The notes: generated by a model from the sequence alone, not told the origin. A stretch of 34,449 nucleotides of DNA from JAVMKJ01 sp031732875 (GCA_031732875.1 JAVMKL010000084.1:1-34449), one strand, 5' to 3'; positions 18,744-26,877 are shown, numbered from the stretch's first letter. Made by a program: numbers and translations.

Positions 18744-20033
18744 ATGTCGAAAATCAAAGAGATTCGCGGTCGTGAAATCATGGACTCGCGCGGCAACCCG
18801 ACCGTCGGCGTGGACGTGATCCTGGAATCCGGCGCCAAGGGCGGTGCCGGCGTGCCGTCCGGCGCGTCCACCGGCAGCCGCGAGGCGCTGGAATTGCGCG
18901 ACGGCGACAAGAGTCGCTACCTGGGCAAGGGCGTGCTGAAAGCGGTCGCCAACGTCAACGGCGAATTGCGCGACGCCCTGCTCGGCATGGAAGCGGTCGG
19001 CAACCAGGCCGCCATCGACGAGAAGATGATCGCTCTGGACGGCACCCCCACCAAGAGCCGCCTCGGCGCCAACGCCCTGCTGGGCGTCTCCATGGCGGTC
19101 GCCCATGCCGCCGCTGCCGAAAAGGGCGTGCCGCTGTACAAGTACCTGAACCCCACCGGCCCGTACCATCTGCCGGTGCCGATGATGAACATCCTCAACG
19201 GCGGCGCCCACGCCGACAACAGCGTGGACATGCAGGAATTCATGATCATGCCGGTCGGCGCGCCCAGCTTCCGCGAGGCGCTGCGCTGGGGCGCGGAAGT
19301 GTTCCACGCCCTCAAGGCAGTGCTGAAGGCCCAGGGCATGAACACGGCGGTCGGCGACGAAGGCGGCTTCGCGCCTAATCTGTCTTCCAACGAAGCCGCC
19401 TTGGAAGTGGTGATGGAAGCCATCGGCAAGGCGGGCTACACCGCCGGCAAGGACATTTACATCGCCCTGGACTGTGCCAGTTCCGAGTTCTACAAGAACG
19501 GTAAATATACGCTGGAAGCCGAAGGCAAATCCTTCAGCTCCAACGAAATGGCCGACAAGCTGGCCGACTGGGTCAGCCGCTATCCCATCGTTTCCATCGA
19601 AGACGGCTTGGACGAGAGCGACTGGGACGGCTGGGCTTATCTGACCAAGGTGCTGGGCAAGAAGATCCAGTTGGTGGGCGACGATCTGTTCGTCACCAAC
19701 ACCTCGATCCTCAAGCGCGGCATCGATCAGGGCATCGCCAACTCGATCCTGATCAAGGTCAACCAGATCGGCACCCTGACCGAGACCCTGGCGGCGATCA
19801 ACATGGCCGCCGCCGCCGGTTACACCTCGATTTCGTCGCACCGCTCCGGCGAGACCGAGGACACCACCATCGCCGACCTGGCCGTGGCCACCGCCGCCAG
19901 CCAGATCAAGACCGGCTCGCTCAGCCGCTCCGACCGCATCGCCAAGTACAACCGCCTGCTGGTGATCGAGGAAGAACTGGGCGCCGCCGCCGTCTATCCA
20001 GGCAAGAAAGCGTTCAACGTATTCCCAAGTTGA
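18744..20033 (+). CDS. eno: Enolase
   Basis: Enolase interconverts 2-phosphoglycerate and phosphoenolpyruvate in glycolysis and gluconeogenesis, and in many proteobacteria also sits in the RNA degradosome. The 429-residue protein has the family blocks IMDSRGNPTV, GAPSGASTG-type PSGASTGSREALELRDG, LNGGAHADNSVDMQEFM, GDEGGFAPNL, the metal ligand region SIEDGLDESDWDG, LVGDDLFVTN, LIKVNQIGTLTET and SHRSGETEDTTIADLAV. A good ribosome-binding site (AGAGGAG) precedes ATG 18744. It supplies PEP, the substrate of the KdsA encoded just upstream. A GC-rich hairpin follows directly after the gene. Confidence 0.98.
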   Translation: MSKIKEIRGREIMDSRGNPTVGVDVILESGAKGGAGVPSGASTGSREALELRDGDKSRYLGKGVLKAVANVNGELRDALLGMEAVGNQAAIDEKMIALDGTPTKSRLGANALLGVSMAVAHAAAAEKGVPLYKYLNPTGPYHLPVPMMNILNGGAHADNSVDMQEFMIMPVGAPSFREALRWGAEVFHALKAVLKAQGMNTAVGDEGGFAPNLSSNEAALEVVMEAIGKAGYTAGKDIYIALDCASSEFYKNGKYTLEAEGKSFSSNEMADKLADWVSRYPIVSIEDGLDESDWDGWAYLTKVLGKKIQLVGDDLFVTNTSILKRGIDQGIANSILIKVNQIGTLTETLAAINMAAAAGYTSISSHRSGETEDTTIADLAVATAASQIKTGSLSRSDRIAKYNRLLVIEEELGAAAVYPGKKAFNVFPS

Positions 20034-20040
20034 ACCAAAC

Positions 20041-20076
20041 CCCACCACGCCCGTCGCGAACGCCGGGCGCGGTGGG
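20041..20076 (+). promoter_or_regulatory. GC-rich hairpin between eno and ftsB
   Basis: CCCACCACGCCCG (20041-20053) pairs with CGGGCGCGGTGGG (20064-20076) with a single A-C mismatch and a 10-base loop. The right arm ends directly at ATG 20077 of ftsB and contains its only Shine-Dalgarno-like G-rich stretch. No T-run follows. It could attenuate ftsB translation or define the 3' end of eno mRNA. Confidence 0.6.
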
Positions 20077-20745
20077 ATGAGCGCATCACCCGAACCGCGC
20101 CTTCCGTCTCCCCGTCCCGGTTATGCAATGAGGGACGAAAGGCGCTTGTCTGACCTGGCGACGCCGCGACCCTTCGATTCCACAGCTCTCCGGACCCTCC
20201 GAGTCATGCAGATCCTGGTGGCGGCCCTGATCGCCGTATTGGTGTTCTTGCAGTACCTGCTGTGGATCGCCGAGGACGGGGTCCGGCAAACTTACGCCCT
20301 GCGCATCGCCATCCAGGTGCAAACCGAGGAAAACGCCGAATCGAACGAGCGCAACCGCGCGCTGGAAGCGGATGTCAAGGACCTGAAAAATGGGCTGAGC
20401 GCCATCGAGGAGCGGGCGCGTTCCGAAATGGGCATGATCCGCCGGGATGAAACCTTCTATCGCATTCTCGAACAATCGCCGAAACCGGCTGTTCCTTCCA
20501 ACGACCCCGCGCCGGCTGCCAAGCCTGGCACGTCCGGCCAAAAGCCGGTCACCACGGCCAAACCTCCCGTCGCGACCGTGCAACCGGCGGCGGCGACTCC
20601 AAAGCCAAGCCCGCAACCCGACAAACCACCGGTTGCAACCATCAAACCGGCGACCGCCGCGGCCCCCAAAGCCGCCGCGCCGCCCATGCCGCCCACGCTC
20701 TCGACCAAACCCCATCCGCCATCCAAGCCGTCCGGGCAGCGGTGA
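20077..20745 (+). CDS. ftsB: Cell division protein FtsB with long Pro/Ala-rich C-terminal tail
   Basis: FtsB is a bitopic inner-membrane protein that forms the FtsQLB complex and controls septal peptidoglycan synthesis. The protein has 222 residues; FtsB is usually about 100. A 43-residue cytoplasmic N-terminus is followed by a membrane helix at 44-64 (MQILVAALIAVLVFLQYLLW), a coiled coil at about 72-112, and the conserved end AIEERARSEMGMIRRDETFYRIL (109-131, DETFYR being diagnostic). Residues 135-222 are an extra low-complexity periplasmic tail of Pro, Ala, Lys and Thr with repeats such as KPPVAT. ATG 20128 is an alternative start that would trim 17 residues. Its place between eno and ispD is the normal gammaproteobacterial one. 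Confidence 0.93.
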   Translation: MSASPEPRLPSPRPGYAMRDERRLSDLATPRPFDSTALRTLRVMQILVAALIAVLVFLQYLLWIAEDGVRQTYALRIAIQVQTEENAESNERNRALEADVKDLKNGLSAIEERARSEMGMIRRDETFYRILEQSPKPAVPSNDPAPAAKPGTSGQKPVTTAKPPVATVQPAAATPKPSPQPDKPPVATIKPATAAAPKAAAPPMPPTLSTKPHPPSKPSGQR

Positions 20746-20760
20746 TCGCAATCGCCAGAC

Positions 20761-21513
20761 ATGAACCTCGCGCGCTACTGGGCCATGGTGCCAGCCGCCG
20801 GCGCCGGCAAGCGGATGGGGTCGCCCATCCCCAAGCAATATCTGCCCCTGGCCGGTCGGCCGGTTATCCTTCACACGCTGGATACCCTGCTGCGCCATCC
20901 CCGCTTGGCGGGGGTCATCGTTGCGATCAGCGCCGGCGATGAATGGTGGCCGGAAGTCGCCGTCGATCTCGCCACCGTCAAGCCTTTGCGGGTCGTCACC
21001 GGCGGCGTGGAGCGTTGTCATTCGGTGTTGAACGGATTGAACGCGCTGCGGGAACAAGCCGATCCCGTCGACTGGGTACTGGTCCACGACGCGGCCCGGC
21101 CCTGCCTGACCGCCGGCGATCTGGATCGGTTGGTCGAAACGCTGGCCGACGATCCGGTCGGAGGCCTGCTGGCCGTCCCGGTCCGGGATACCCTGAAGCA
21201 GGCCGACGATGCCGGGCGGGCCGCTACGACGGTGGACCGCTCGCGGCTCTGGCACGCGCTGACCCCGCAGATGTTCCGGTTGGGAATGCTGCATGATGCG
21301 CTGCGCGCGGCGCTGATCCGCGGGTTGCTGGTTACCGACGAGGCGGCGGCGATGGAAGCGGCCGGTTTTGCGCCCCGTCTGGTCGAGGGCCGGGCGGACA
21401 ATCTCAAGATCACCCGGCCGGAAGATCTGGCGCTGGCGGAGTTCCACCTGGCGTACCGGCATCTCCCCCCTCATCCTCAACTCCTCTCCCTCAAGGGGAG
21501 AAGGGTATTTTAA
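20761..21513 (+). CDS. ispD: 2-C-methyl-D-erythritol 4-phosphate cytidylyltransferase
   Basis: IspD transfers CMP from CTP to methylerythritol phosphate in the non-mevalonate isoprenoid pathway. The protein has 250 residues (about 230 is usual). The nucleotide-binding start is PAAGAGKRMGSPIPKQYLPL; VTGGVERCHSVLNGL, VLVHDAARPCL, LWHALTPQMF, TDEAAAMEAAGF and GRADNLKITRPEDLALAE follow in family order. The last residues, from about 234 (HLPPHPQLLSLKGRRVF), do not belong to the family and are read from a short GC-rich repeat-like segment. The gene lies 15 bp after ftsB and 32 bp before ispF, so the two isoprenoid genes are probably co-transcribed. Confidence 0.97.
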   Translation: MNLARYWAMVPAAGAGKRMGSPIPKQYLPLAGRPVILHTLDTLLRHPRLAGVIVAISAGDEWWPEVAVDLATVKPLRVVTGGVERCHSVLNGLNALREQADPVDWVLVHDAARPCLTAGDLDRLVETLADDPVGGLLAVPVRDTLKQADDAGRAATTVDRSRLWHALTPQMFRLGMLHDALRAALIRGLLVTDEAAAMEAAGFAPRLVEGRADNLKITRPEDLALAEFHLAYRHLPPHPQLLSLKGRRVF

Positions 21514-21517
21514 TACC
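21461..21517 (+). repeat. Palindromic segment at the end of ispD
   Basis: A C-rich then G-rich stretch (CTCTCCCTCAAGGGGAGA around 21485-21502) forms an imperfect hairpin. It is followed by the perfect palindrome GGTATT-tt-AATACC (21504-21517), which contains the ispD stop. It resembles the tilS insertion in style but is not identical to it. Confidence 0.45.
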
Positions 21518-21545
21518 ACCCCTCGATCGCTGACGGAACGGAAAC

Positions 21546-22013
21546 ATGCGCATCGGACACGGCTTCGACGTACACGCCTTCGGCGAAGGCGATTCCATCA
21601 TCCTGGGGGGAGTCCGCATCCCTCATGGGCGCGGTTTGATCGCCCATTCCGACGGCGACGTGCTGCTGCACGCTCTGTGCGACGCGCTGCTCGGCGCGGC
21701 GGGCCTGGGCGACATCGGCCGGCACTTTCCCGACAGCAGCACCGAGTTCGAGGGCATCGACAGCCGCATCCTGTTGCGGCGGGTGGTGGCGCTGCTGCGG
21801 GAACGGGGTTTGACGGTGGGCAACGTGGACGCCACCCTGATCGCCCAGGCGCCCCGCATGGCTCCGCACATCCCCACCATGCGGGAAAACATCGCGGCCG
21901 ACTTGGACATCACCCTGGACCGAGCCAACGTCAAGGCCACCACCACCGAACGGCTGGGCTACATCGGCCGCGGCGAGGGCATCGCCGTTCACGCCGTGGC
22001 GCTGCTGATCTGA
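21546..22013 (+). CDS. ispF: 2-C-methyl-D-erythritol 2,4-cyclodiphosphate synthase
   Basis: IspF cyclises the CDP-methylerythritol phosphate product to methylerythritol cyclodiphosphate, releasing CMP. The protein has 155 residues, the family length. It begins MRIGHGFDVHAFGEGD, with zinc ligands Asp8, His10 and His42 at the E. coli positions. HSDGDVLLHALCDALLGA, DIGRHFPD and the substrate loop KATTTERLGYIGRGEGIA are all present. The gene follows ispD and acts two steps after it. The next gene downstream is convergent (Uma2 type). Confidence 0.98.
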   Translation: MRIGHGFDVHAFGEGDSIILGGVRIPHGRGLIAHSDGDVLLHALCDALLGAAGLGDIGRHFPDSSTEFEGIDSRILLRRVVALLRERGLTVGNVDATLIAQAPRMAPHIPTMRENIAADLDITLDRANVKATTTERLGYIGRGEGIAVHAVALLI

Positions 22014-22032
22014 CGATCGTGCGATTCGAGGT

Positions 22033-22632
22033 TCAAAGCCGGCGTTCGGGTTCGACCGAACCGGCGATGGGCGGCTCGCTCAAATCCTCGTACAACACTC
22101 CCACCGGGCACTCCAGACCGACGCTCTCCAAACTCAGCCGCCCGCCGGGGCCGACGCTGTCCACCCACCACTGCCCGTCCCGCCGCCGGTAAACCTGGAC
22201 GCGGATCCGCTCCTGATCGACCAGCACGTATTCCCGCAGGCTGTCCAGTTGTTGGTAGGCAGCGAATTTGTCGCCCAAGTCGTAGGAGGCAGTGCTGTCC
22301 GACAATACCTCGACCACCAGCACCGGGAACCGCTTGACGAGGCGGTCCGCGCGGTCGCTCTCGGCGCAGGTCACCTGGAGGTCGGGATAGAAACCGCAGT
22401 CGGCTGCTTCCACCCGTACCTTGACATCGGCCATGAACACCCGGCAGGGCGTACCGCGCAGATGCTGGCGCAGCAGAGTGGCAAAATTCAGCGAGATTTC
22501 ATTATGCCGGTCGGTGGTGCCGGCCATGGCGAACACCTCGCCGCGCACGTATTCATGGCGCTCCGGCTGGCGCTGTTCCCATTCCAGATAATCGGCGTAG
22601 GTGAAAGTGAGACGGGACGCAGGGCAGGACAT
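22033..22632 (-). CDS. Uma2 family (DUF820) PD-(D/E)XK endonuclease-like protein
   Basis: The protein has 199 residues. Family features are YADYLEWEQRQPERHEYVRGEV near the start, the AMAGTTDRHNEIS block, YPDLQV with Asp84, VVEVLSDST with Glu108, and DKFAAYQ with Lys122, which form the PD-(D/E)XK nuclease core. Uma2 proteins are very common in cyanobacteria and scattered elsewhere. Their substrate and role are not established, though links to mobile DNA are often proposed. GGAG lies before ATG 22632. The gene sits on the opposite strand within the otherwise rightward ispF-truD block, suggesting insertion. Confidence 0.88.
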   Translation of the reverse strand: MSCPASRLTFTYADYLEWEQRQPERHEYVRGEVFAMAGTTDRHNEISLNFATLLRQHLRGTPCRVFMADVKVRVEAADCGFYPDLQVTCAESDRADRLVKRFPVLVVEVLSDSTASYDLGDKFAAYQQLDSLREYVLVDQERIRVQVYRRRDGQWWVDSVGPGGRLSLESVGLECPVGVLYEDLSEPPIAGSVEPERRL

Positions 22633-22699
22633 GACAATACTCCAAATAATGCAAGTAATGGCAAAAGCTTAGCACACTTTCCCTAGCGCACTGCCACAA

Positions 22700-22714
22700 A
22701 CGATTCACAATCGT
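22700..22714. promoter_or_regulatory. Inverted repeat in the Uma2-truD divergent spacer
   Basis: ACGATT-cac-AATCGT is a perfect 6-bp inverted repeat near the middle of the 144-bp spacer between the two divergent genes. It could be an operator. No clear promoter hexamers were found around it. Confidence 0.3.
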
Positions 22715-22776
22715 AGCCAACCACGCACTGCGGTTTAAACTGTCCACCCTGTTCCCTCGCAACCTGGAAATCCGTT

Positions 22777-23796
22777 ATGAACCCCCTACCTTTCGCCTAC
22801 GGTCAACCCAACCTCGGCGGTCGGCTGCGTGCCGTTCCCGAGGACTTCGAGGTCCGCGAGGAACTGAATTTCCCGCTGGATGGCGCCGGCGAACATGTCT
22901 GGCTGTGGGTGCGCAAGCGCGGCGCCAACACCGAGTGGGTGGCGCGGCGCCTGGCGGAACGGGCGGGCGTGCCGCCGGGCGCGGTGAGCTACGCCGGCCT
23001 CAAGGACCGCCACGCCGTGACCGAGCAATGGTTCTCGGTGCATCTGCCCGGCCGGGCGGAACCGGATTGGACGACGGAGATCGACCCGAGCCTGACGGTG
23101 CTGAAAGCGGTGCGCCATTCCCGCAAGCTGCGGCGCGGCGCCTCGAGCGGCAACGCGTTCCGCCTCGTCATCCGCGAGCTGGACGGCGATCCGGCCGAAC
23201 TGGCGGCGCGGTTGAAGCTCGTCGCCGCGGCCGGCGTTCCCAACTACTTCGGCGAGCAGCGCTTCGGCCGGGAAGCGGGTAATCTCGAACGCGCCGAGGC
23301 GATGCTGGGCGGGTGGGAGAAGGTACGCGACCGCCACCGGCGCGGCTTGTATCTGTCCGCCGCGCGTTCGGCGCTGTTCAACGCCGTGCTGGCGCGGCGG
23401 GTCGCCGAGGAGAGTTGGGATCAGGCACTGCCCGGCGAGGTGCTGATGCTGGCCGGCAGCCATAGTATCTTTACCGCCGCCGAGGTGGACGCAGTCCTCC
23501 GCCAGCGGGTTGCCGCTTTCGACCTGCACCCGACCGGCCCGTTGTGGGGTGCCGGCGAGTTGCGCAGTGGCGGCGCGGTACGGGAGTTGGAAGAAGCGGT
23601 GGCGGCGGCCCTGCCGGTGTTCCGGGACGGGCTGGCGGCGGCGGGGTTGGGGCAGGAACGCCGGGCACTGCGGCTGGTGGCGCGGGATGCGACGCTGGCA
23701 TTCCCAGAGGCGCGAACCGCCGTGCTCGACTTCCGGTTGCCGGCCGGCGCCTATGCCACCACCGTGCTGCGCGAACTGATTCGGGCGGCGGACTGA
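22777..23796 (+). CDS. truD: tRNA pseudouridine(13) synthase
   Basis: TruD makes pseudouridine at position 13 of tRNA-Glu. The 339-residue protein begins with the family pattern LGGRLRAVPEDFEVREEL and has the catalytic motif YAGLKDRHAVTEQWFSV with Asp78 (Asp80 in E. coli). KLRRGASSGNAFRLVIREL, VPNYFGEQRFGREAGNL and the C-terminal PAGAYATTVLREL follow. The gene usually comes right after ispF; here a Uma2 gene separates them. The surE-pcm genes that often follow truD are absent, and the glycine cleavage locus comes instead. Confidence 0.97.
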   Translation: MNPLPFAYGQPNLGGRLRAVPEDFEVREELNFPLDGAGEHVWLWVRKRGANTEWVARRLAERAGVPPGAVSYAGLKDRHAVTEQWFSVHLPGRAEPDWTTEIDPSLTVLKAVRHSRKLRRGASSGNAFRLVIRELDGDPAELAARLKLVAAAGVPNYFGEQRFGREAGNLERAEAMLGGWEKVRDRHRRGLYLSAARSALFNAVLARRVAEESWDQALPGEVLMLAGSHSIFTAAEVDAVLRQRVAAFDLHPTGPLWGAGELRSGGAVRELEEAVAAALPVFRDGLAAAGLGQERRALRLVARDATLAFPEARTAVLDFRLPAGAYATTVLRELIRAAD

Positions 23797-23805
23797 GGTC
23801 GCGAC

Positions 23806-23847
23806 GCCGCCGGGCTGCCTGAGCTCGGACAAGGTATCACCGGCGGC
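23806..23847 (+). repeat. Inverted repeat between truD and gcvT
   Basis: GCCGCCGG (23806-23813) and CCGGCGGC (23840-23847) are perfect 8-bp arms around 26 bases. They lie 9 bases after the truD stop and end 45 bases before the gcvT start. There is no T-run. I do not see glycine-riboswitch elements here. Confidence 0.35.
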
Positions 23848-23892
23848 CGATTTCAGGCTAACATGACGCATCCATCGCATCGGGATTTTCGC

Positions 23893-24972
23893 ATGGCCAA
23901 ACGCACTCCCCTGTATGCCCGCCACCTCGCCCTGGGTGCGAAGATGGTGGATTTCGGCGGCTGGGACATGCCGCTGCACTACGGCTCGCAGATCCAGGAG
24001 CACCATCAGGTCCGCGACGCCACCGGGCTCTTCGACGTGTCGCACATGACCATCGTCGATTTCCCTGACCCGGCGCCCGCTCGAACTTTGCTGCGCTACC
24101 TGCTGGCCAACGACGTCGCCCGCCTCTACCCCGGCAAGGCGCTGTACACCTGCATGCTGAACGAAGCCGGCGGCGTGATCGACGACCTGATCGTCTACGA
24201 CCGCGGCGCGGCCGGCTACCGGCTGGTGCTGAACGCTGCCACCCGCGACAAGGATCTGGCCTGGATCGCCCCGCTGGCCGAACGCTTCGGCGCGGCCTGG
24301 CGCGAACGCGACGATCTGGCCATGCTGGCGGTGCAGGGGCCGGAGGCGCTGGCGAAGCTGGACGCGGTGCTGGACCCGGACACCCTGGCGGCGGTGCGCG
24401 CCAGCCAGCGCTTTCACGCCGTCGAAGCCGGCGATGATCTGTTCGTCGCTCGCACCGGCTACACTGGCGAGGACGGCGTCGAAATCATGCCGGCCGCCGC
24501 CGAGGCGCCGGCGCTCTGGGACCGGCTGCTGGCCGCCGGTGTCGCCCCCTGCGGGCTGGGCGCCCGCGACACCCTGCGCCTGGAGGCCGGCATGAACCTC
24601 TACGGCAGCGATATGGACGAAACCACCACGCCGCTGGTGTCGGGACTGGGCTGGACCGTGGCCTGGCAGCCGGCGGACCGCGACTTCCTCGGCCGCGCCG
24701 CGCTGGAGCGGCAGCGTGCCGCCGGCGTGCCGCAGGTTTTCGTCGGCCTGGTGCTGGAAGAACGCGGCGTGCTGCGCGGCCATCAGACCGTCCACGACGG
24801 CGACCGCGAAATCGGCCTGACCACCAGCGGCACCTTCTCGCCTACCCTGAACCGGGCCATCGCCCTGGCGCGGGTGGTCGCCGACGCTGGCGACCGCTGT
24901 CAGGTGGACATCCGCGGCAAGCGCCTGTCGGCCCTGATCGTCAAACCCCCCTTCGTGTCCCGCCCGTTGTGA
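23893..24972 (+). CDS. gcvT: Glycine cleavage system T protein (aminomethyltransferase)
   Basis: GcvT releases ammonia from the aminomethyl group on lipoyl-GcvH and passes the one-carbon unit to tetrahydrofolate. ATG 23893 gives 360 residues starting MAKRTPLYARHLALGAKMVD, like the E. coli N-terminus; ATG 23863 would add ten unrelated residues. Family blocks are GWDMPLHYGSQIQEHHQVR, GLFDVSHM, GGVIDDLIVY (folate-site Asp at about 97-98), RTGYTGEDGVEI and GARDTLRLEAGMNLYG. It is the first gene of the cluster, 91 bp before gcvH. Confidence 0.97.
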   Translation: MAKRTPLYARHLALGAKMVDFGGWDMPLHYGSQIQEHHQVRDATGLFDVSHMTIVDFPDPAPARTLLRYLLANDVARLYPGKALYTCMLNEAGGVIDDLIVYDRGAAGYRLVLNAATRDKDLAWIAPLAERFGAAWRERDDLAMLAVQGPEALAKLDAVLDPDTLAAVRASQRFHAVEAGDDLFVARTGYTGEDGVEIMPAAAEAPALWDRLLAAGVAPCGLGARDTLRLEAGMNLYGSDMDETTTPLVSGLGWTVAWQPADRDFLGRAALERQRAAGVPQVFVGLVLEERGVLRGHQTVHDGDREIGLTTSGTFSPTLNRAIALARVVADAGDRCQVDIRGKRLSALIVKPPFVSRPL

Positions 24973-25063
24973 CGCGTCGATACGACCTGAATCCCACGGA
25001 CCGGTCCGCCCCGACCGGCCCAACCCATCCCGATTACGATCGAACGTTGTTGAGGAGCCGACG

Positions 25064-25501
25064 ATGAGCAGCATCATTCCCCCCGAACTGCACTATACCG
25101 AGACCCACGAGTGGGTCCGCGCCCAGGACGACGGCATCGTCACCGTGGGCATCACCGACCATGCCCAGCACCTCTTGGGCGACCTGGTGTTCGTGGAAAT
25201 CCCGGAAGTGGGCCGCGTCGTGACCGCCGCCGAAAGCTGCGCGGTGGTCGAGTCGGTCAAGGCCGCCTCGGACGTGTACAGCCCGCTGGACGGCGTCATC
25301 GTCGAGGTGAACGAGGCGCTGGCCGACAGTCCCGAATTGATCAACCAGGATCCCTACGGAGAGGGCTGGATCTTCCGGATCAAGACCAGCGCGACGCCCG
25401 ATGGCCTGCTGGACGCCACTGCCTACGAGGCGATCGCCATCGCCGACGACGAGGACGAGGATACCATCGGTTCGCTGACCGATCACCGCTTGGTCGAGTA
25501 A
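25064..25501 (+). CDS. gcvH: Glycine cleavage system H protein
   Basis: GcvH carries the lipoyl arm that shuttles the aminomethyl intermediate between the P, T and L proteins. The 145-residue protein has HYTETHEWVRAQDDG, GITDHAQHLLGDLVFVEIPEVG and the lipoylation site ESVKAASDVYSPLDG with Lys66, then NPYGEGW-type QDPYGEGWIFRIK. It is about 15 residues longer than usual; the end is acidic (DDEDEDTIGSLTDHRLVE). A strong GAGGAG ribosome-binding site precedes ATG 25064. gcvPA starts 17 bp after its stop. No gene for the L protein (lipoamide dehydrogenase) is in the window. Confidence 0.98.
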   Translation: MSSIIPPELHYTETHEWVRAQDDGIVTVGITDHAQHLLGDLVFVEIPEVGRVVTAAESCAVVESVKAASDVYSPLDGVIVEVNEALADSPELINQDPYGEGWIFRIKTSATPDGLLDATAYEAIAIADDEDEDTIGSLTDHRLVE

Positions 25502-25518
25502 CCGGAGACGATCCGGTC

Positions 25519-26877
25519 ATGCCGTTCATTCCCCATACCCCGGACGACGTTCGGACGATGCTGGATGCCATTGGCGCTCCCTCGCTCGACGCGCTGTTCG
25601 ACGAAGTCCCGCCGGCCTTGCGCGTCGGGGAGTTGCCCGCCCTGCCGGAAGCCTTGAACGAAGCGCGGATTTCCCGGCTGATGGCCGCGCGGGCGGCGGA
25701 TTATCCGCAACCCTCGTGTTTCCTGGGCGCCGGCGCCTATGAGCACCATATCCCGGCGGCCGTCTGGGAAATCGCCGGGCGCGGCGAGTTCTACAGCGCC
25801 TACACTCCCTATCAGCCGGAAGCCAGCCAAGGCACGCTGCAGGTGCTCTACGAGTACCAGAGCATGATGGCCGGCCTGACCGCCATGGACGTGTCCAACG
25901 CTTCGCTGTACGACGGCGCCTCGGCGCTGGCGGAAGCGATCCTGATGGCGGTGCGCGCCAACCGAAAATCCAAATCCAGACGGATTCTGGTGCCGCGCAC
26001 GCTGCATCCGCTGTACCGGCGCACCGTCCATGCCATCGTTCGCAATCAGGGCATCGAGTTGGTGGAGTTGCCCTACGATTCGACTGGCGGCCATACCCCA
26101 GTCGAGGGACTGGTTTCGTATGCCGGACAAGACTTCGCCGCGCTGGTGATTCCACAACCCAACTTCTTCGGGGTGCTGGAGGACGCGGGTGTTCTGACCG
26201 ACTGGGCGCATCGCAATCAAATGCTGGCGGTCGCGGTGGTCAACCCCACGGCGCTGGCGGTGCTCGAACCGCCGGGCGACTGGGGCGAAACCGGCGCCGA
26301 CATCGCCTGCGGCGACGGCCAGCCCTTGGGGGCACCGCTGTCCTCGGGCGGGCCGTATTTCGGTTTCCTGTGCTGCCGCCAGGAACTGGTGCGACAAATG
26401 CCGGGCCGGCTGGTCGGCCGCACTCTGGATCTGGACGGCAAGCCCGGCTTCACCTTGACGCTCCAGGCCCGCGAGCAGCACATCCGCCGCTCCAAGGCCA
26501 CGTCCAACATCTGCACCAATCAGGGTTTGATAGTCACCGCCGCCACCCTGTATCTGTCCCTGCTGGGGCCGCGCGGACTGGAGCAGGTCGCCGCCGCCTG
26601 CCACGCCAATACCCGATCGCTGATGGAGCGGCTGACCGGGGTCCCGGGCGTAAGCCGGGCGTTCGACCGGCCGGTGTTCCATGAAGCGGTACTCCGATTG
26701 CCGCGACCGACGCGGGAGGTGCTGGACGGCCTGCTGGCACGCGGCGTTCTCGGCGGTTTCGATCCAAGCGCCGAGTATCCCGAACTGGGGAACTCGCTAC
26801 TGGTCTGCGCCACCGAAACCAAGGAGGATGCCGACTTGCGGCAATACGCAGTGGCGCTGGCGGAGACGCTGGCCTAG
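25519..26877 (+). CDS. gcvPA: Glycine dehydrogenase (decarboxylating) subunit 1
   Basis: This is the N-terminal half of the split P protein, 452 residues. It works as a heterotetramer with GcvPB and decarboxylates glycine with PLP. It starts MPFIPHTPDDVRTMLDAIG, as this family does, and has CFLGAGAYEHHIPAAV, YTPYQPEASQGTLQVLYEYQ, LYDGASALAEA, QPNFFGVLED, GPYFGFL and RSKATSNICTNQ. Bacteria have either a single long GcvP or this two-subunit form; this organism has the split form at this locus. Its partner gcvPB is not adjacent: the TPP riboswitch, thiC and tpx lie between them. Confidence 0.97.
   Translation: MPFIPHTPDDVRTMLDAIGAPSLDALFDEVPPALRVGELPALPEALNEARISRLMAARAADYPQPSCFLGAGAYEHHIPAAVWEIAGRGEFYSAYTPYQPEASQGTLQVLYEYQSMMAGLTAMDVSNASLYDGASALAEAILMAVRANRKSKSRRILVPRTLHPLYRRTVHAIVRNQGIELVELPYDSTGGHTPVEGLVSYAGQDFAALVIPQPNFFGVLEDAGVLTDWAHRNQMLAVAVVNPTALAVLEPPGDWGETGADIACGDGQPLGAPLSSGGPYFGFLCCRQELVRQMPGRLVGRTLDLDGKPGFTLTLQAREQHIRRSKATSNICTNQGLIVTAATLYLSLLGPRGLEQVAAACHANTRSLMERLTGVPGVSRAFDRPVFHEAVLRLPRPTREVLDGLLARGVLGGFDPSAEYPELGNSLLVCATETKEDADLRQYAVALAETLA

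Noticed and set aside
23797..23892. Glycine riboswitch before gcvT
   Set aside because: Such riboswitches are common there, but the 96-bp gap is too short for a tandem aptamer and I find none of the conserved glycine-aptamer blocks; only an 8-bp inverted repeat is visible.
22786..25077. Leftward ORF of 763 codons over truD and gcvT
   Set aside because: It is a shadow of two well-supported rightward genes; its Gln/Arg/His-rich product has no recognisable domain.
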